Below are positions 1 through 7,205 of a stretch of 33,369 nucleotides of DNA, one piece after another. Position 1 is the first letter of the stretch. Each line of letters begins with the position of its first letter. Origin of the DNA: Thermoplasmatota archaeon (GTDB lineage Archaea; Thermoplasmatota; Penumbrarchaeia; JASLWR01); assembly GCA_030740765.1 (NCBI GenBank), contig JASLWR010000030.1, forward strand, positions 1 to 33,369, read 5' to 3'. The position numbers and the translations under genes are program-made. The notes below the pieces were generated by a model. The model did not search any database and was not told where the DNA came from. It saw only the letters and a list, made by a program, of their open reading frames with translations.

Positions 1-1065
1 GGCATATGCTATAGATTCCATTGCCTCGATGGTGTCTTCATCCACACTGTATATCTCGTCGAAGAATTGTTTTATTGCGAACTTCCCGAATTTTCCAAAA
101 ATCAATTCTTGAGCAAGCCCGGGGGCCTTTTCCTGATAAGTCTCAATAACCCAGGTTCGCATCCTTTTAAAGAGATCCGGTTGATAAATCTTGAAAATAT
201 CGAATACCAGATTTTGCCAAAAAGTCCCAACGTTTCCCTTTATAATGTCCCCTTTGGGAAATTTAGTGCTGATGAGTTCCCGCGGGGTGCCGGTTATTCC
301 ATGCTGCGCTATGCGGACATTCAGGTTCATATCTCGTAGTGCTTTTGCGACGGCGGTTGTCTGCGGAATATCAATTGAAACCTGGTCCACGAGATTGCCC
401 AAGGCATCATATGTATTCCCATGTGCACTGCCATTTGCTATGGCCAGAACTTGTGGGTAGACACCATTCTGGTTCAGTGCAGAGATGAATGTCACCGCCT
501 CTTCCGGTTTCGTTAATACCCTACCATCAGTGCCTTCCTTCCCGATCTCCCCCACCTCCACTTCAAGCCCGTAATCCCCATTGGGCATTTTCGCCTCTAT
601 ATGTTTAGCGATCTCAGTTGTAGCATCGATGTTTAAAGCCAGTTCCTCGCGAAGATTCCCCCCCTTGAAATCGAATAGATGGGAAGCATCTATGGCAAAG
701 GAAGTATATCCAGTTTCAATCTGGTTATCGATAAGTTTTTTTGTAGATTCCAATTCCTCGAGGGTGCCTTCTTTAATGGTTATATGATCCGCATGTAATA
801 CCCAGGCATCGAAACCTATGTCGTTTGCTGCTTCCATAGTATTCTTAGCGAAGTCTCCGGGCAGAAGGCCGGTGTAACCTCCTTTTAGGTTTGATTCAGA
901 CCTTGCAAGCTCGAAGATCACCGCCGAATCCATAAACTTCGCCGCTCTGAAAATTCCCCTAACAACCCCAGCTGTCACTCTCGTATTTACCGCCATGATA
1001 ATCGTATTTCGATCCCTTACTCTATCAAACAGGATCTTGCCAGACATTGGTTTATAATGGTTCAT
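1..1065 (-). CDS. fba: Class II fructose-bisphosphate aldolase (3' end beyond window)
   Basis: I translated the minus strand from the ATG at 1065 and it stays open for 355 codons to the window edge, so the C-terminus is missing. The class II (zinc) aldolase pattern is clear: HADH at residues 91-94 (the HxDH metal site), a Glu-rich strand EVEVGEIG near 168-175, GSAHG with His 215, and QHGITGTP with His 255. These match the metal and phosphate-binding segments of the family (COG0191). The expected reaction is cleavage or condensation of fructose 1,6-bisphosphate with DHAP and glyceraldehyde 3-phosphate. The GGGTGA ribosome site lies about 6 nt before the start. It follows the FBPase gene by 69 nt on the same strand, which suggests one gluconeogenic operon. 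A related ketose-bisphosphate aldolase specificity cannot be excluded. Confidence 0.85.
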   Translation of the reverse strand, partial: MNHYKPMSGKILFDRVRDRNTIIMAVNTRVTAGVVRGIFRAAKFMDSAVIFELARSESNLKGGYTGLLPGDFAKNTMEAANDIGFDAWVLHADHITIKEGTLEELESTKKLIDNQIETGYTSFAIDASHLFDFKGGNLREELALNIDATTEIAKHIEAKMPNGDYGLEVEVGEIGKEGTDGRVLTKPEEAVTFISALNQNGVYPQVLAIANGSAHGNTYDALGNLVDQVSIDIPQTTAVAKALRDMNLNVRIAQHGITGTPRELISTKFPKGDIIKGNVGTFWQNLVFDIFKIYQPDLFKRMRTWVIETYQEKAPGLAQELIFGKFGKFAIKQFFDEIYSVDEDTIEAMESIAYA

Positions 1066-1134
1066 TCTGTTCACCCTTCTTCCTAAATTTGGCTTTAACT
1101 ATGTGCATTATTTAGTACAATATTGATAATTTGT

Positions 1135-2031
1135 TCAAATGTTCTCACGATTCAATCTCTCTATCAACTCGATCTCCTTTTTGCCACCGATATATATCGG
1201 AACCCTGTCAGCAACGGACGAGGGGCGTACATCGAGAATATTGCCTAGGCCCGTACTTGCGGCGCCTCCGGCCTTGGTTACTATGAATCCCATAGGATTA
1301 GCCTCGAAAAGCAGGCGAAGCTTACCACTCTCCCGCCCTTTGAAGCCGGGGTAGGTGAATATGCCACCATTACATAATAATTGATGGACATCTGCAACAA
1401 AACAACCACTGTATCTCAGCTTGTAACCGTCATCTTCAAGCATTTCGATATATTTTTTATGAATGGGTAGGTAATCCCTTCTAAGGGCACCAGGTGCATA
1501 TATTTTTCCATTGGGAATTCTGATGTTTTCTCGCTGTAAAAAGTATTTGCCTCTCTTGTTCATTGCGAATTCGTGCACTCCCTTCCCCGCAGTATATACG
1601 AGAATATTTAGAGGGCCGTAAAGAATGTACATTGCTGCCTCCATTTTTTTTCCTTGTGACAGAACGTCGTGATGTTTGAATATGCCCACGATGGTACCCA
1701 CAGTAAGATTAGTACCAATCAAAGAAGAACCATCCACGGGATCCAGTGTAACATTATATGGATCATCCTCGTCCTTGTACACCAGGATGTTCTGCTGTTC
1801 TTCCGAGGCAACCGTTTTCACGGTATCGAGATCGTCCCCCAATCGTTTAACAAGAAGCTGGTCGGCCCACTTATCCAATGCGACCTGTCTTTCACCGTAA
1901 ATGTTCTTGGTATCCGTCATTCCCTGTTTGCCCATAAATGCGTCCCGGATCTTTCTGGAACACTCTGCCACCGTCAATATCAGTTCGGCTAGGTCGTCAG
2001 GGGTATCCTTCAGATGGGTTTCGAGGTCCAT
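1135..2031 (-). CDS. fbp: Class I fructose-1,6-bisphosphatase
   Basis: This 298-residue protein hydrolyses fructose 1,6-bisphosphate to fructose 6-phosphate, the committed step of gluconeogenesis. Visible class I FBPase signatures are SEEQ at 76-79 and DPVDGSS at 97-103 (metal ligands), then YKLRYSGCFVADVHQLL and GKLRLLFEANPMG in the C-terminal half (substrate-binding loops). The length is slightly below the usual 320-340. An AGGAGG ribosome site precedes the ATG at 2031, and a TATA-like stretch lies at about 2084-2094. The aldolase gene follows directly. Many archaea instead use the bifunctional FBP aldolase/phosphatase, so a separate bacterial/plastid-type FBPase next to a class II aldolase is notable and may reflect transfer. 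Confidence 0.93.
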   Translation of the reverse strand: MDLETHLKDTPDDLAELILTVAECSRKIRDAFMGKQGMTDTKNIYGERQVALDKWADQLLVKRLGDDLDTVKTVASEEQQNILVYKDEDDPYNVTLDPVDGSSLIGTNLTVGTIVGIFKHHDVLSQGKKMEAAMYILYGPLNILVYTAGKGVHEFAMNKRGKYFLQRENIRIPNGKIYAPGALRRDYLPIHKKYIEMLEDDGYKLRYSGCFVADVHQLLCNGGIFTYPGFKGRESGKLRLLFEANPMGFIVTKAGGAASTGLGNILDVRPSSVADRVPIYIGGKKEIELIERLNRENI

Positions 2032-2518
2032 ATCGCTTTCCTCCTCGGTTGAATTTAACTGAAATTAGCATGTATAGAGCGCATTATATTTAATTAAATT
2101 TTTCTTTTATCTTCGAATGGAGTTGTAATGGGAGAGGAATTTCGTTATTATGTCGTTTGACACGTATTTAGAAAATTGTCCTTTCTAATCCAATTTTTCT
2201 TGCTTTGTCAACTCCTTTCTGGCCGGGGATATTATGAATGATGATGATTAATTAATATCGACATTAGAGATAATGAAGAGCGATGGTGAATCTCATAGGA
2301 ATTCGTGAGATAATAATCGAACGTATTAGAGATTAGAAAAAAATAGATTTTACTTTCATGCTATTACATATTGATTTTATTAATTCGATAAATCTACTGG
2401 CTCCCTTTTTTTCCGATCTTACTATTTAAAACTTACTTTCACTTACCCCCAAATATTTCGTTTATATAGCACTGAGAACTTACTGTAAACATAAGAAAAA
2501 TATCAGGAGGTAACAAAC
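2032..2518. other. AT-rich intergenic region
   Basis: I see no gene here. The left edge (about 2084-2094, minus) holds the likely TATA box of fbp. The right edge holds a plus-strand TATA-like box (TTTATATAG, about 2460-2468) and an AGGAGG site at 2505-2510 that serve the small ORF starting at 2519. One short inverted repeat, ATCTCA/TGAGAT at 2290-2311, may be chance. Confidence 0.5.
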
Positions 2519-2602
2519 ATGGATGACGAGTTGAATTCGTGGAAAGAGGTCTATCGTGCATACGGCTGCCCCGTTAGTTACGAGGAAAATAGAGAGATGT
2601 AG
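2519..2602 (+). CDS. Small ORF, 27 aa, strong ribosome site
   Basis: An ATG at 2519 opens 27 codons (begins MDDELNSWKEVYRAYG, ends at TAG 2602). Support comes from an AGGAGG site 8 nt upstream and a TATA-like box about 52 nt upstream. The peptide is hydrophilic and acidic with one Cys, and has no membrane segment. I do not recognise a family. It lies 25 nt before a second small ORF on the same strand, so the two may be cotranscribed. The case for translation rests on the start signals only. Confidence 0.4.
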   Translation: MDDELNSWKEVYRAYGCPVSYEENREM

Positions 2603-2627
2603 GATCGGTAATTTCGGAGGTGAAACA

Positions 2628-2726
2628 TTGGTTGAAATTATTAATGAAAAAGGTAATTGGGTCATCTACAAGGATAACGAGAGATATCCGTATTCCTTGA
2701 GTACTGTCATATCGATCTGGAATTGA
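2628..2726 (+). CDS. Small ORF, 32 aa, TTG start
   Basis: A TTG at 2628 is preceded by GGAGGTGA with ideal spacing and opens 32 codons ending at TGA 2726. The peptide begins (M)VEIINEKGNWVIYKDNER and looks like a small beta-rich fold (alternating NWVIYKD and RYPYSL). No family is recognised. It follows the 27-codon ORF by 25 nt in a different frame. The two could be remnants of one gene, but each has its own good ribosome site, which favours two small genes. Confidence 0.4.
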   Translation: MVEIINEKGNWVIYKDNERYPYSLSTVISIWN

Positions 2727-2912
2727 TGATTACCCCTTTTTCAATATTCATCGAAATCGGTCCCATGAGGGATTTCATTTACAACTTGGAGTAAATTCAA
2801 CATGCATGTCGGATCTTTGATTTGGTGAATTTCCACTCTTATATCAATTTAATGATGCATAGATTATATTGCTGCAAACAACCGCAGAAAAAAATAGGAA
2901 TTTATAATTTTC

Positions 2913-3056
2913 CTACATAAAATATTTATTCTGGAGCGCGGGGGGTCCACGTGGATCATCATTGATCTGATCTTGATAGTATCCCATGGACTTGATATAA
3001 TTGACCTTCGAAATTAGTAAATTCGTCATATTCCTATTCAACATGAGCTTGCTCAT
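2913..3056 (-). CDS. Small ORF, 47 aa
   Basis: On the minus strand a GAGAGGTG site lies 5 nt before the ATG at 3056. The frame runs 47 codons to TAG at 2913. The peptide starts MSKLMLNRNMTNLLISKVNY and ends DPRGPPALQNKYFM, with several Met and Asn residues and no membrane segment or Cys. A TATA-like run (TTATATATA, about 3129-3138) lies upstream in the right place for a leader of roughly 50 nt. I do not recognise it. Its downstream 3' end faces the two plus-strand small ORFs. Confidence 0.4.
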   Translation of the reverse strand: MSKLMLNRNMTNLLISKVNYIKSMGYYQDQINDDPRGPPALQNKYFM

Positions 3057-3280
3057 AAAAACACCTCTCTAGGATGAAAAAATAATAACTTATTCATGTT
3101 CGTCTCACGATTGATATTAATTTCATCCATATATATAACTTGCCCTCGATTCACACGTAAAGTATATTAGTTGACACGATTATCTAGATATAATCTTACA
3201 ACCTGGGTATAACTCCAATTTAATCTAAATTGAGAACAAAAGTAAAATAGTAGAACATGAAAGAAACGTATTGAAGAAAT

Positions 3281-3568
3281 TCAGTCCCTGTACAATCTTA
3301 ACAATTCGTCTATATCATCATCTTTTTTCTTCGGTTTTTTCTTAATCTGTTTTTTTATCACATCTCTGTACACTGCAAAGATAATACCTATAAAGCATAG
3401 GGCCAGGAGACTTCCAACCATCAGAATTATACCAAGAATTTGGTTGCCAGAAATTATTACAAAGAAACCAAGGAGTAAAGATATTAGAAATAGAATTGAA
3501 AATGCTATCATCAAATAAACCGCGGAGCGGAGTTTACCTTCTTCCAGATCTTCATCAAACCATACCAT
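3281..3568 (-). CDS. Small two-helix membrane protein
   Basis: The protein has about 95 residues and two strongly hydrophobic segments in the first two thirds (AVYLMIAFSILFLISLLLGFF, then LGIILMVGSLLALCFIGIIFAV). A highly basic stretch (KKQIKKKPKKK) and an acidic end (DDDIDELLRLYRD) follow, so both termini are probably cytoplasmic. I chose the ATG at 3568 (MVWFDEDLEEG). A GTG six codons upstream (3586) is also in frame, but a TATA-like element at about 3588-3597 would place the transcript start near 3568, suggesting a leaderless message. No family is recognised and the function is unknown. It diverges from larB across 130 nt. Confidence 0.6.
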   Translation of the reverse strand: MVWFDEDLEEGKLRSAVYLMIAFSILFLISLLLGFFVIISGNQILGIILMVGSLLALCFIGIIFAVYRDVIKKQIKKKPKKKDDDIDELLRLYRD

Positions 3569-3700
3569 ATATATTACCCATCTCACATATTATATCATAA
3601 TTACACCGTTCATAAGATTACCATTGTTTTAAATGTTACGGTAATTTCGATCATATTTCAAGAGGAAAGAAATTTATCTTTCTTCCCAGTTCTGCCCGAT

Positions 3701-4465
3701 ATGAGGATGATACTTGAGAAATTACTGGAAGGCAGCATATCTCTCGATGAATGTGAAGAGATGATTCGGAACCGGATTTTAAAAGTGGCTGACTTTGCAA
3801 AAATTGACCTGAACAGGGAAACACGTACAGGTATCCCGGAAGTTATTCTTTGCTCCGGGAAATCGGACCAACAGATCATAGATATAGCCTCCTGCATGCT
3901 TGAGGACAACAGAAAGGTAATTCTCTCGAGGGTCCCCCCTCCATTAATGAATTCGTTCACCCACCTTCCCTGCCGTATCAGGAAACATCCCGAAGCCAGG
4001 CTGATGGTTTTGTCCCCCAAAGACTATGTAGATAGGATCACCAGTGAAATTAACTCACCTACATTAGCCGTTGTCAGTGCCGGTACTGCAGACGTTACTG
4101 TAGCAACCGAGGCCAAGGTATGTGCAGAAGAGTTGGGTTGTGATGTATTCACTTCCTTCGACGTGGGTGTTGCCGGGATCCATCGTTTATTACCGGTAAT
4201 AAAACGATTGCATGAAAATAGGATCAAAGTGGTTATTGTGGCGGCCGGAAGGGAGGGTGCCCTTCCTTCGGTGATCGCCGGATTGATAGATGGCATTGTT
4301 ATTGGGCTCCCGGTATCAAGCGGTTACGGTTACGGTGGTGAGGGGAAGGCTGCACTGATGGGTATGCTCCAATCATGCACACCCCTTCTGGTGGTGAACA
4401 TCGATGCTGGGATAATCGCAGGTATGATGGGGGCAAAAATAGCGAAGCTGATGGCTCTACGTTGA
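3701..4465 (+). CDS. larB: LarB-like pyridinium-3,5-biscarboxylate mononucleotide synthase
   Basis: This 254-residue protein resembles LarB, a PurE-related enzyme that carboxylates and hydrolyses nicotinic acid adenine dinucleotide in the first step of nickel-pincer cofactor synthesis. Diagnostic segments are TRTGIPEVILCSGKS (41-55), SAGTADVTVATEA (126-138), FDVGVAGIHRLL (153-164), AAGREGALPSVIAGL (181-195), a Gly/Ala-rich block around 205-225, and VVNIDAGIIAG (231-241). The ATG is 24 nt after an AAATTTATC TATA-like element, consistent with a leaderless transcript. LarC and LarE are not in the window, so it may act with distant partners. A PurE-like role in purine synthesis is unlikely because the N-terminal extension and RxGxPEV motif are LarB features. 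Confidence 0.88.
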   Translation: MRMILEKLLEGSISLDECEEMIRNRILKVADFAKIDLNRETRTGIPEVILCSGKSDQQIIDIASCMLEDNRKVILSRVPPPLMNSFTHLPCRIRKHPEARLMVLSPKDYVDRITSEINSPTLAVVSAGTADVTVATEAKVCAEELGCDVFTSFDVGVAGIHRLLPVIKRLHENRIKVVIVAAGREGALPSVIAGLIDGIVIGLPVSSGYGYGGEGKAALMGMLQSCTPLLVVNIDAGIIAGMMGAKIAKLMALR

Positions 4466-4586
4466 TATTAGTCGTTCATTATATTGGCGTCATGGAACCG
4501 AAATCTAAATAATCGGATAGCATATTACCAATTAACACAGTCATAAATATCGAAGTACTAATGACATAACATGGATCCGTGGTCAT

Positions 4587-5603
4587 ATGGAAAACCAGGA
4601 AAATGAGAATAAATCACTTGAGAACAAGCTTTCCAATTCTGAAAAAAAGTTAAGGAAATTGTATGATAAACGTGATGCCCTGAACGAGGAAGCAATGTTC
4701 CTGAGAAACGAAAGAAATTCGTTAAATGACAGACGAAGAGCGGTTGTCAGTTCGGTCCGCAAATTGAAGGATACGCGAAGTGCGGAAATGGATGATCTGA
4801 AGAAAAGAAGGGATGAAGCGGTGTTGTCACATCGTATCCAGAGAGATAAATTGCATGCCATGGTGCAGGTTCATAAGCGGAAGAGAGAGGGACATACCAG
4901 ATCGATGAAGTCGTCCCGAGACGATCACGAGGGAAGAAATTCGAGGGATAAAAACAGGGATCCACTGACTGAAATTAACATCCTGAACATGGAAATCCAG
5001 GCACTTTCAATGCAGTACGAAACTACTGCGCTCAGCCAGAAAAGAGAACTGGAGACCATGGACCGTATAAAGGACTTAAAAAGACAGATCGAAGAGTTGG
5101 AAAGGGAACTTCCAGGGCATCAGCGAAAGCAGATGGAGCACGAGAAACAAATAATTCAACGAGAAAGCGTTCGTGAAGAACACGAGTTTGCCCACAGCAA
5201 CGTAATGCAGCTCTCACAGAAGGCCCAATTCTTTCATGATCTCTACGTCAAGGAGAATGGTAAATTCAAGGATAAAATGGATGGTATATATAAAAAATAC
5301 CAGGATGAGATCGACCAGAAAGAGAAAGAATTGACACATCTCTCGAGAGAGGCGGACCGGCGGCATAAAGAGTTTATGGATAAGAAAGAACGAGCAGACA
5401 AATTTCATAAACGAGCCATGGCACACAGAGGAGACGTTCTTCTTCTCCGGGAAGAACGGGACGCTATAGAGCAAAAGATGAAGGCGATGATCGATGAACA
5501 GAACAAATTGGTGAGTGACGCTTTGGATGGTGATGAAAAACAGGAGGAAGCGGCAAACAAAGCCCTTGAATTTCTAAAGAAGGGCGGAAAGATATCTCTT
5601 TGA
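4587..5603 (+). CDS. Long coiled-coil protein (COG1340-like)
   Basis: The 338-residue protein is almost entirely charged and helical (E, K, R, D, Q rich) with heptad-like spacing over residues 5-90, 125-215 and 225-330, separated by a basic, flexible section near 95-120 (KRKREGHTRSMKSSRDDHEG). It has no signal peptide or membrane segment, so it is probably cytoplasmic. Composition and the NERN/RRDEAV-type segments resemble the uncharacterised archaeal coiled-coil proteins of COG1340; the match is by eye. The start has no strong ribosome site, but a TATA-like AATAAATATC lies about 40 nt upstream. The next gene's real start is about 100 nt downstream, so cotranscription is possible. Its function is unknown. 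Confidence 0.75.
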   Translation: MENQENENKSLENKLSNSEKKLRKLYDKRDALNEEAMFLRNERNSLNDRRRAVVSSVRKLKDTRSAEMDDLKKRRDEAVLSHRIQRDKLHAMVQVHKRKREGHTRSMKSSRDDHEGRNSRDKNRDPLTEINILNMEIQALSMQYETTALSQKRELETMDRIKDLKRQIEELERELPGHQRKQMEHEKQIIQRESVREEHEFAHSNVMQLSQKAQFFHDLYVKENGKFKDKMDGIYKKYQDEIDQKEKELTHLSREADRRHKEFMDKKERADKFHKRAMAHRGDVLLLREERDAIEQKMKAMIDEQNKLVSDALDGDEKQEEAANKALEFLKKGGKISL

Positions 5604-5701
5604 AAATATGCAAATTGTATAAATCCGAATTTTCTCTCGTTATCCCTTTTTATTCCCGGGTTCGAAACACAGCAAAGGGCCAACAATATGGATGTGCCAA
5701 A

Positions 5702-6457
5702 ATGCGAATGGTTGAATACGAATATCAAGACGGCGTTGCAGTGCTAAAGCTAAATAACGGAATTACCAATCCAATAAATCTGGCTCTCGTCCATGAACTT
5801 TCCAACTCAATCAGTAATGTAAAAGAGAATTCAAATATTCATTCTCTCGTCCTTTCAGGTTCGAACGAGAAGTTCTTTTCTCTGGGTTTCAACATACCGG
5901 AGCTCTTTAAGCTGGATTGGGAAGGTTTCAGAGAGTTTTATCGGGGATACAATCGTTTATGTTTAGACCTTTACACAATGCCGAAACCCACCATTGCAGC
6001 CATTCGCGGACACGCCATCGCAGGGGGATGCATTTTAACGATCTGTTGCGATCATCGTTTCATCTCGGAAGGACGGAAATTGATGGGTCTCAACGAGATC
6101 AAACTGGGAGTACCCATACCATATCCCGGTGACCGTATCCTCTATCAATTGATCGGGGACCGCCATGCCTATGAGATGATAAGTACCGGGGAGTTCTATC
6201 AATCACAAGATCTTTATCGAATGGGATTGGTTGATGAAATTGTTCCCCAAGAGCAATTATTGGCAAGATCGATTGAGAAAGTACGATCTGTTGGGATCAT
6301 GTCGGAGAATGCCTATCGATTAATAAATGAGAATCGAACAGGCCCGGTGGCAGAACAGGTAAGTAGACATCTCCAAAAGCAAGAGGAAAGGTTCCTGAAT
6401 TGCTGGTTTCTTCCTTCCACAAGGGAGAACTTGAAAGAGGCCATGAAGAAGTTCTGA
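5702..6457 (+). CDS. Crotonase-family enoyl-CoA isomerase-like protein
   Basis: This crotonase fold protein has about 251 residues from the chosen ATG. The frame is open from 5600, but similarity to the family begins only at MRMVEYEYQDGVAVL. The oxyanion-hole segments are FSLGFNIPEL (59-68) and AIRGHAIAGGCIL (100-112). In hydratases two glutamates act: the one after GGGC is replaced here by Ile 111, while the second is kept as Glu 132 in MGLNEIKLG. That one-Glu pattern and the phrase GLNExxLG resemble Delta3,Delta2-enoyl-CoA isomerase, so isomerisation of a CoA-bound double bond is more likely than hydration. No other beta-oxidation gene is adjacent. The SRAP gene starts 16 nt downstream, implying an operon. 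Confidence 0.8.
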   Translation: MRMVEYEYQDGVAVLKLNNGITNPINLALVHELSNSISNVKENSNIHSLVLSGSNEKFFSLGFNIPELFKLDWEGFREFYRGYNRLCLDLYTMPKPTIAAIRGHAIAGGCILTICCDHRFISEGRKLMGLNEIKLGVPIPYPGDRILYQLIGDRHAYEMISTGEFYQSQDLYRMGLVDEIVPQEQLLARSIEKVRSVGIMSENAYRLINENRTGPVAEQVSRHLQKQEERFLNCWFLPSTRENLKEAMKKF

Positions 6458-6473
6458 GATCCCGAGGAATAAA

Positions 6474-7205
6474 ATGTGCTTCACCGTGACCATAAGCAAG
6501 GAGATAGATTATCTCCAGAAACGATTTGATGCAGCATTTGCCGATCCTGGGCTGTTTGAACCAATGTATTATGCCTCCGCTTTCACACTCCCTCGAATGC
6601 CGGTCATAACAAATGATGATATTTCTGAAATAAGGATGCTCACCTGGGGGCTTGTACCGTCATGGATAAAGGATGAAAGGTCTGCAGATAATATACGTTT
6701 CAAGACCTTTAATGCCCGAGCCGAGACCCTGCATGAAAAACCATCATTTAGACATTCGATACGAGAAAAGCGATGCCTCGTGCTGGTGGACGGTTTTTTC
6801 GAATGGAGGGAGTTCGCAAGAAAAAAATATCCATATTATATAAGATTTAAAGATCGGAAGGCTTTCGCGCTCGCAGGAATCTGGGATAAGTGGGAGAACG
6901 GAAAGAGTATTATTGAAACCTTCTCGATAATAACCACCAGAGCGAATGCCTTGATGGAAAAAATACATAACACGAAAAAGAGGATGCCGGTAATATTAAA
7001 AGAAGAGCACGAAAAAAGATGGCTTTCGGACGATCTGAATTCGGATGAGTTAAATTCCTTACTTGACCCATACGACGATAAAAATATGGAAGCTTATACC
7101 ATTTCAAAGCTAATAACCCGTAGTGGCGCGGAAAAAAATGTTTCCAGGGTAATAGAAAAATTCGAATACCCAGAATTACAGATTAAACAGTCAATATTAT
7201 TCTAA
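6474..7205 (+). CDS. SRAP/HMCES-family abasic-site DNA-protein crosslink protein (YedK-like)
   Basis: This 243-residue protein belongs to the SOS response-associated peptidase family, which bonds covalently to abasic sites in single-stranded DNA through Cys 2. All key residues are visible: Cys 2 directly after the initiator Met, Asn 80 in FNARAET, Glu 110 in DGFFEW, and His 165 in KIHNTKKRMPVIL. Their spacing matches YedK (C2, N75, E105, H160). The cysteine must be residue 2, which fixes the start at 6474, with a CGAGGAAT ribosome site upstream. The gene ends tail-to-tail with acn: the two stop codons share bases 7203-7204. No other DNA-repair gene lies nearby. Confidence 0.93.
   Translation: MCFTVTISKEIDYLQKRFDAAFADPGLFEPMYYASAFTLPRMPVITNDDISEIRMLTWGLVPSWIKDERSADNIRFKTFNARAETLHEKPSFRHSIREKRCLVLVDGFFEWREFARKKYPYYIRFKDRKAFALAGIWDKWENGKSIIETFSIITTRANALMEKIHNTKKRMPVILKEEHEKRWLSDDLNSDELNSLLDPYDDKNMEAYTISKLITRSGAEKNVSRVIEKFEYPELQIKQSILF

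Noticed and set aside
67..787. Several plus-strand ORFs at the left edge
   Set aside because: The minus strand carries an uninterrupted class II aldolase frame over the whole stretch; the plus-strand frames are its shadows.
5653..5667. GGGTTCGAA motif as a possible att copy of the tRNA-Thr 3' end
   Set aside because: Only nine bases match and the flanks do not continue the tRNA sequence; this is the generic T-loop consensus occurring by chance.
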